Source: Aliiroseovarius subalbicans
Lineage (GTDB): Bacteria; Pseudomonadota; Alphaproteobacteria; Rhodobacterales; Rhodobacteraceae
NCBI RefSeq assembly: GCF_022678625.1
Contig: NZ_JALBYQ010000001.1
Span: forward strand, 1,449,895 to 1,513,894
Length of the DNA: 64,000 nt
Direction: 5' to 3'
Made by a program: the position numbers and the translations under genes. The notes under the pieces are model-generated. The model had not been told where the DNA came from and did not search any database. It saw only the letters and a list, made by a program, of their open reading frames with translations. This document shows positions 60,126 to 64,000 of this stretch, piece by piece (position 1 is the first letter of the stretch; every line of letters begins with the position of its first letter).

Positions 60126-61217
60126 ATGCGCATACTCGTGATAGACGACGACGAAAATATCCTCGCCATTCTTGAGGCTCTTTTAAGCTCATCGGGATGT
60201 CATCGAATACAAACTGCTTTGTCCGGCAGTGAGGCGCTGAAGATCATGTCGGAAACAGACGAGACATTCGATTGCTTTCTGATTGATATCCAAATGCCAA
60301 CCGTCGACGGCATCTCTCTCACAAAGCTCATTCGCGAAACACCCGGTTATGCGCTCCAACCCATCATTATAATCACCGCTATGAGCGGGAAAGAATATGT
60401 GGACGAAGCGTTCAACGCCGGTGCGACAAACTACATAACAAAACCCTTCAATCTCGAAGACGTTCAAAGAAAACTTCAAAGCGCCCAGCAATCGGCTTCC
60501 GAGAAGCAAAGCTTCTTAAACCAGTCATATGTTGAGGGTGAACTCAAAAAACTGGGTGTGGAGCCAAAGAAAGTCAGACTTGACCGCCCTCTCAGCATTC
60601 AAAGCATCGACTCCTCAATCGACTACCGGGAATTTGAAAACTACGTTGTGCAAGTGTCCGGGCGGAAGTCTTCTAAACCTGCCGTGTGCGCCGTCCAAAT
60701 TCAGGAAATCGAAAACCTCTACGACGCAATGAACGCCACCGACTTCGCCTCACTCATAAGCTGTGTGGGTCAGGCAATTGAGGAGAAACTGGTCAAACGC
60801 GGCGGTGGTATTTCGTACCGAGGCAACGGCACGTTTATTTGCATCAATGAGAAACCTTTGAGATCCACCATTACTTCCCTGGATAAAGCCGTGAACAAGT
60901 GTTTTTCAAGAATAACTGCAAAGTGCAATGGCCCGGTAGTCAGCATTGTTGTTGGCGCCCAGGAGACGATTCGGACGCGTTCATCATTCGACGCTCTGGC
61001 CTCTTTGTCAGCGGCTGTTGAACTGGTCGAACGGAAAGCTGAATCTTTCAGCGAACTTGGGCAAGCGAAGAACTCTCCGGCTTCTCACCCCTGCGCCAAA
61101 GAAAAAAGCCAGTTGGAAAGGGGTGCGTATAAAATGCTGCTACAAGAAACTCTTAGCGATCCAGAGAATGATCCATGGAGCAAGAAATTGGAGCAACGGC
61201 AGTTGCGTGCCAGGTAA
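60126..61217 (+). CDS. Response regulator with degenerate GGDEF-like output (copy 3)
   Basis: The 363-residue protein has a receiver with D54 (LIDIQMPTVDG) and K in YITKPFNL. Its C-terminal domain contains FENYVVQ (170-176) and YRGNGTF (231-237), matching copy 1 exactly in motif and position. The 5-prime part is AT-rich. The gene stands alone, separated from copies 1 and 2 by small genes and the IS relic, so an insertion may have split an older cluster. Confidence 0.8.
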   Translation: MRILVIDDDENILAILEALLSSSGCHRIQTALSGSEALKIMSETDETFDCFLIDIQMPTVDGISLTKLIRETPGYALQPIIIITAMSGKEYVDEAFNAGATNYITKPFNLEDVQRKLQSAQQSASEKQSFLNQSYVEGELKKLGVEPKKVRLDRPLSIQSIDSSIDYREFENYVVQVSGRKSSKPAVCAVQIQEIENLYDAMNATDFASLISCVGQAIEEKLVKRGGGISYRGNGTFICINEKPLRSTITSLDKAVNKCFSRITAKCNGPVVSIVVGAQETIRTRSSFDALASLSAAVELVERKAESFSELGQAKNSPASHPCAKEKSQLERGAYKMLLQETLSDPENDPWSKKLEQRQLRAR

Positions 61218-61603
61218 TTCCCCTCGCATACCCCCTCAACCCCCCAATCTCTTAAAAAACCCTCTGCGCCTCTTTCTATTCGTTGAACTGATCCCCTAAA
61301 ACTCCTCCAGAATTGTGTAGAGTTCGTCCAACAAAAGGACGGGCAAATGAAGGCACGATTGGCGCGGTGATACCTTCCTCGTCCTAGGGATCGAACAGTC
61401 AGGCGGCGGCAATTGGTTTTACAGCTTAGCACCTGGAAACATGTCTGCGAAAACTGGATAAGTATACGTAAGTCCCATTTCTTGTTCCGAGTAGGCTACC
61501 AGCAAGACTCCAAGTAAATTCCTCACAAAAACGTGTGGGGTACACGTGTGTGGAAGACTTCGCATCATATTTGCTAAAAAGATTTGTTGCCAACCAAATG
61601 ATA
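61218..61603. other. Intergenic region between the island and tRNA-Ser
   Basis: No gene is supported. A short inverted repeat ACGTGT-N5-ACACGT lies at 61531-61547. The sequence is mixed in composition and may contain decayed mobile DNA. No second copy of the tRNA 3-prime end was found by eye. Confidence 0.5.
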
Positions 61604-61693
61604 TGGCGGAGGAGGTGGGATTCGAACCCACGGTACGCTTTCACGCACGCCGGTTTTCAAGACCGGTGCATTCGACCACTCTGCCACTCCTCC
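61604..61693 (-). tRNA. tRNA-Ser(UGA)
   Basis: The minus strand gives GGAGGAG and CTCCTCC as acceptor stem, an anticodon arm with loop CTTGAAA (anticodon TGA), a long variable arm, the T loop GGTTCGAATCC and an encoded CCA. It is 90 bases long, normal for a serine tRNA. Confidence 0.97.
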
Positions 61694-61880
61694 GGCAGGG
61701 CGCAGGGATAGACGTCTTGTTGCGATTCTGAAAGCGGGAAGTCGCGTGCTGTTTTCTGCCGAAACGCCCCCCTGCCCTTTTCACGCGCCGCTTGGGTCGC
61801 TAGACTGCCGCAAAAGCGCACGGAAAAAACGCGCGAATGGGCAGAAGTGCGACCGGGGGTCGCGGTACAAGGGGCACGTA

Positions 61881-62744
61881 ATGGTTTTCAGGACATCCTG
61901 GCATGTGGCGGCGGTATTGAGCGGCGCGGTTCTTCTTTCGGCCTGCGAGGACGGGCAGATGCCCTCCTTTTTGCAGTCTCGTGACGATGGTGGCGCGCAA
62001 AGCACACCGCGCCCAGGTGCTTCGACCCGGGTGGTCGAACGTGACGTGGAAGCGCCGGAAGTGTTCCAAATCTCGGAAACCGGCCTGTGGGACGGGCGCC
62101 CGTCTCTGGGTGGTGTCTGGGTCGCGCATCCGGATGCAAAAGACCCCGAACGCGTCATCATCCGAAATGAAGCCAACGACAAATTCGTCATCGGCGCCCT
62201 GTTTCGCCGCGAACGTGCCCAGCCCGGACCGCGCTTTCAGGTTTCCTCGGACGCCGCCGACGCGCTTGGCATGTTGGCCGGGTCGCCCGCCAACCTGAAC
62301 GTGACCGCCCTACGCAAGGAAACCGTGCCGCAAGCCCCTGACCCGTCGGCTGCCCCGACCGAAGATCTGGATGCGCCTGAGGAAATCGAAGCCGCATCGC
62401 TGGACGACCCGATTGCTGCCGCTGCTGCGGCGCTGGACAAGGCGGAAGGCGCCGCACCGGCTGCGACCCCGGCTCCGGTGGCGGCCCCGGCTCCGAAACC
62501 GACCAGCACTTTGACCAAGCCGTTCATCCAGATCGGTATCTTCAGCGTTGAAAGCAACGCGCGCAACACGGCAGAAAGCATGCGCCGCGCGGGCATGGTG
62601 CCGACGGTCAAGCCGGGCAATTCTTCTGGCAAAGCTTTCTGGCGGGTCATCGTCGGCCCAACCACCAGCAGCGCCGAGCGCGCCTCGCTTCTCAAGAAGA
62701 TCAAGGAGCTTGGCTTCTCCGACGCCTATTTCGTCACCAACTGA
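61881..62744 (+). CDS. SPOR-domain lipoprotein
   Basis: The ATG at 61881 gives 287 residues with a lipoprotein signal (VLSGAVLLSAC, lipobox LSAC). An Ala/Pro-rich linker leads to a SPOR domain in the last 75 residues (KPFIQIGIFSVESNARNTAESM ... LGFSDAYFVTN). It probably binds peptidoglycan at division sites. It precedes a D-Ala-D-Ala carboxypeptidase gene by 28 bases, so the two likely form an envelope operon with tmk. Confidence 0.85.
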   Translation: MVFRTSWHVAAVLSGAVLLSACEDGQMPSFLQSRDDGGAQSTPRPGASTRVVERDVEAPEVFQISETGLWDGRPSLGGVWVAHPDAKDPERVIIRNEANDKFVIGALFRRERAQPGPRFQVSSDAADALGMLAGSPANLNVTALRKETVPQAPDPSAAPTEDLDAPEEIEAASLDDPIAAAAAALDKAEGAAPAATPAPVAAPAPKPTSTLTKPFIQIGIFSVESNARNTAESMRRAGMVPTVKPGNSSGKAFWRVIVGPTTSSAERASLLKKIKELGFSDAYFVTN

Positions 62745-62772
62745 CCCAAGACCGAAGGACCGCCCCCTGCCC

Positions 62773-63954
62773 ATGCGCCGTTTCGCCCTGATTGCCGCCC
62801 TTGCCGCCGCCGCGCTTGCGCTGGCCCTGCCCGCCCGCGCCTTCGACACGCGCGCTTCATCGGCCTTTGTGCTGGATGTGGCGACCGGAACGGTTCTGTT
62901 GGAAAAGCAGGCCGACGTGCCGCTGCCCCCGGCCTCGATGTCCAAGCTGATGACGGTGAACATGATGTTCGAGGCACTGGCCGATAGCCGGCTGGGGTTG
63001 GAAACCCGCCTGGGCGTGTCGTCGCGCGCTGCCGCGATGGGCGGCTCGACCATGTTCCTGAACACTTCGGACCGGCCCACGGTCGATGAACTGCTTCAGG
63101 GCATCATCGTGCAGTCGGGCAATGACGCCTGCGTGGCAGTGGCCGAGGCGCTTGGTGGCACCGAAGATGCCTTTGCCGCGATGATGACGGAACGCGCTTC
63201 CGATCTGGGCATGATGAATTCCAGCTTCGGAAATTCCTCGGGTTGGCCGCATCCAATGCAACGCATGTCGATGCGCGACCTGGCCCTGCTGGCCAAGCGC
63301 CTGATCGTCGAATTTCCGCAATACTACCCGTATTTCAGCCAGACCGAGTTCCCCTTCGACGGCCGCGCGCCGGACAATCGGTTCAACCGCAACCCGCTGT
63401 TGAAGCTCGGGATCGGTGCGGACGGTCTGAAGACGGGGCACACCTCCGAGGCCGGGTATGGCCTTGTCGGATCCGCGCTGCAGGGCAAACGCCGCATCGT
63501 CTTTGTCATCTCGGGATTGACCAGCGAAAAGGCCCGCGCCGAAGAGGCCGAGGCGATCGTCAACTGGGCCTTCCGCCAGTTCGCGATGAAAACCGCCGTG
63601 AAAGCGGGGGAACGTCTGGCCGAAGCCCCGGTCTGGCTGGGTCAGGCCGCCAGCGTCGGTCTGGTGGCCCGCGAAGACGTGGACCTTCTGATCCCGGCGC
63701 TGCAACGCGACGGGCTGGAGGCGACGATCACCTGGAACGGTCCGATCGAGGCGCCGATTGCCGAAGGGCAGGAGCTGGCGCAGATGGTGATCACCCGCAA
63801 GGCCCTGCCCGAAGTGACCGTGCCGCTTTACGCCGAAACCGGCGTGGGTGCCGCCGGGTTCATGCCGCGCTTTCGCGCTGCGGCAACCAAGGTTCTTGGC
63901 ATGGTTCAGGGCGGCGATGCCCCGGCGCCGGTTCCGATGCCCGTCACCAACTGA
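62773..63954 (+). CDS. dacC: D-alanyl-D-alanine carboxypeptidase (DacC/PBP5-6 type)
   Basis: The 393-residue enzyme has a signal peptide (MRRFALIAALAAAALALALPARA), the S-x-x-K nucleophile in PASMSKLMT, the S-x-N motif in VQSGNDA and KTG in GLKTGHTSEAGYG. It trims terminal D-Ala from peptidoglycan pentapeptides in the periplasm. The C-terminal domain (about 280-370) fits the PBP5_C fold. Confidence 0.92.
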   Translation: MRRFALIAALAAAALALALPARAFDTRASSAFVLDVATGTVLLEKQADVPLPPASMSKLMTVNMMFEALADSRLGLETRLGVSSRAAAMGGSTMFLNTSDRPTVDELLQGIIVQSGNDACVAVAEALGGTEDAFAAMMTERASDLGMMNSSFGNSSGWPHPMQRMSMRDLALLAKRLIVEFPQYYPYFSQTEFPFDGRAPDNRFNRNPLLKLGIGADGLKTGHTSEAGYGLVGSALQGKRRIVFVISGLTSEKARAEEAEAIVNWAFRQFAMKTAVKAGERLAEAPVWLGQAASVGLVAREDVDLLIPALQRDGLEATITWNGPIEAPIAEGQELAQMVITRKALPEVTVPLYAETGVGAAGFMPRFRAAATKVLGMVQGGDAPAPVPMPVTN

Positions 63955-63955
63955 C

Positions 63956-64000
63956 ATGGCCGGATTGTTCATCACGTTCGAAGGCATTGATGGCTCGGGT
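63956..64000 (+). CDS. tmk: Thymidylate kinase, N-terminal part only
   Basis: Only 15 codons are visible before the window ends: MAGLFITFEGIDGSG, which matches the Walker A region of thymidylate kinase (FEGIDGSGK). The start is one base after the dacC stop. Confidence 0.85.
   Translation, partial: MAGLFITFEGIDGSG

Noticed and set aside
61604-61630. Possible attachment site at the tRNA-Ser 3-prime end
   Set aside because: I looked for a second copy of this sequence near 51 kb and in the island and found none.

Overview
The window is chromosomal DNA of a high-GC alphaproteobacterium, most likely Rhodobacteraceae (Roseobacter group). The basis is gene content: an NDUFS4-like complex I accessory subunit, a malic enzyme-phosphotransacetylase fusion, TTTGCAAA-type operators before prpE, and a full set of overlapping operons. 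No 16S rRNA or other species marker is present, so the assignment is an inference.

Layout. 1-17.6 kb: core metabolism. This includes a truncated acyl-CoA synthetase, a DMT exporter, an inactive-looking M48-like membrane protein, a SPOR protein, the nucleoside salvage operon cdd-deoB-add-upp, maeB, prpE, an NtrC-like regulator without the GAFTGA loop, class II HMG-CoA reductase, nadK and glyA. 17.2-26 kb: small hydrolases, the complex I subunit, uvrB, putative peptidases, a TIM-barrel protein and UspA. 26-36.3 kb: a complete set of enzymes for 4-hydroxybenzoate and protocatechuate 4,5-cleavage, with two LigAB pairs and a divergent LysR regulator carrying two helix-turn-helix domains. 36.3-42 kb: glycerate kinase and an RND efflux pair. 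42-49.7 kb: a riboswitch-controlled vitamin B12 uptake operon, btuB-btuF-btuC-btuD-cbiZ-exbB-exbD-exbD-tonB. 49.7-51 kb: a PagL-like deacylase and an RraA-like protein.

51-61.6 kb is different. Base composition is visibly less GC-rich, codon use changes, an IS3-type relic is present, and the segment ends at a tRNA-Ser(UGA) gene. It holds a signalling gene set: two histidine kinases (one with a multi-pass membrane sensor), a single-domain response regulator, a LuxI-type acyl-homoserine-lactone synthase without a neighbouring LuxR, a free Hpt protein, and three paralogous response regulators. Each paralogue joins a receiver to a degenerate GGDEF-like domain with the motif Y-[RN]-G-[NF]-G-[TE]-F starting at residue 231. 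I regard this as the best candidate for an undescribed system.

After the tRNA the core chromosome resumes with a SPOR lipoprotein, a D-Ala-D-Ala carboxypeptidase and the start of tmk.
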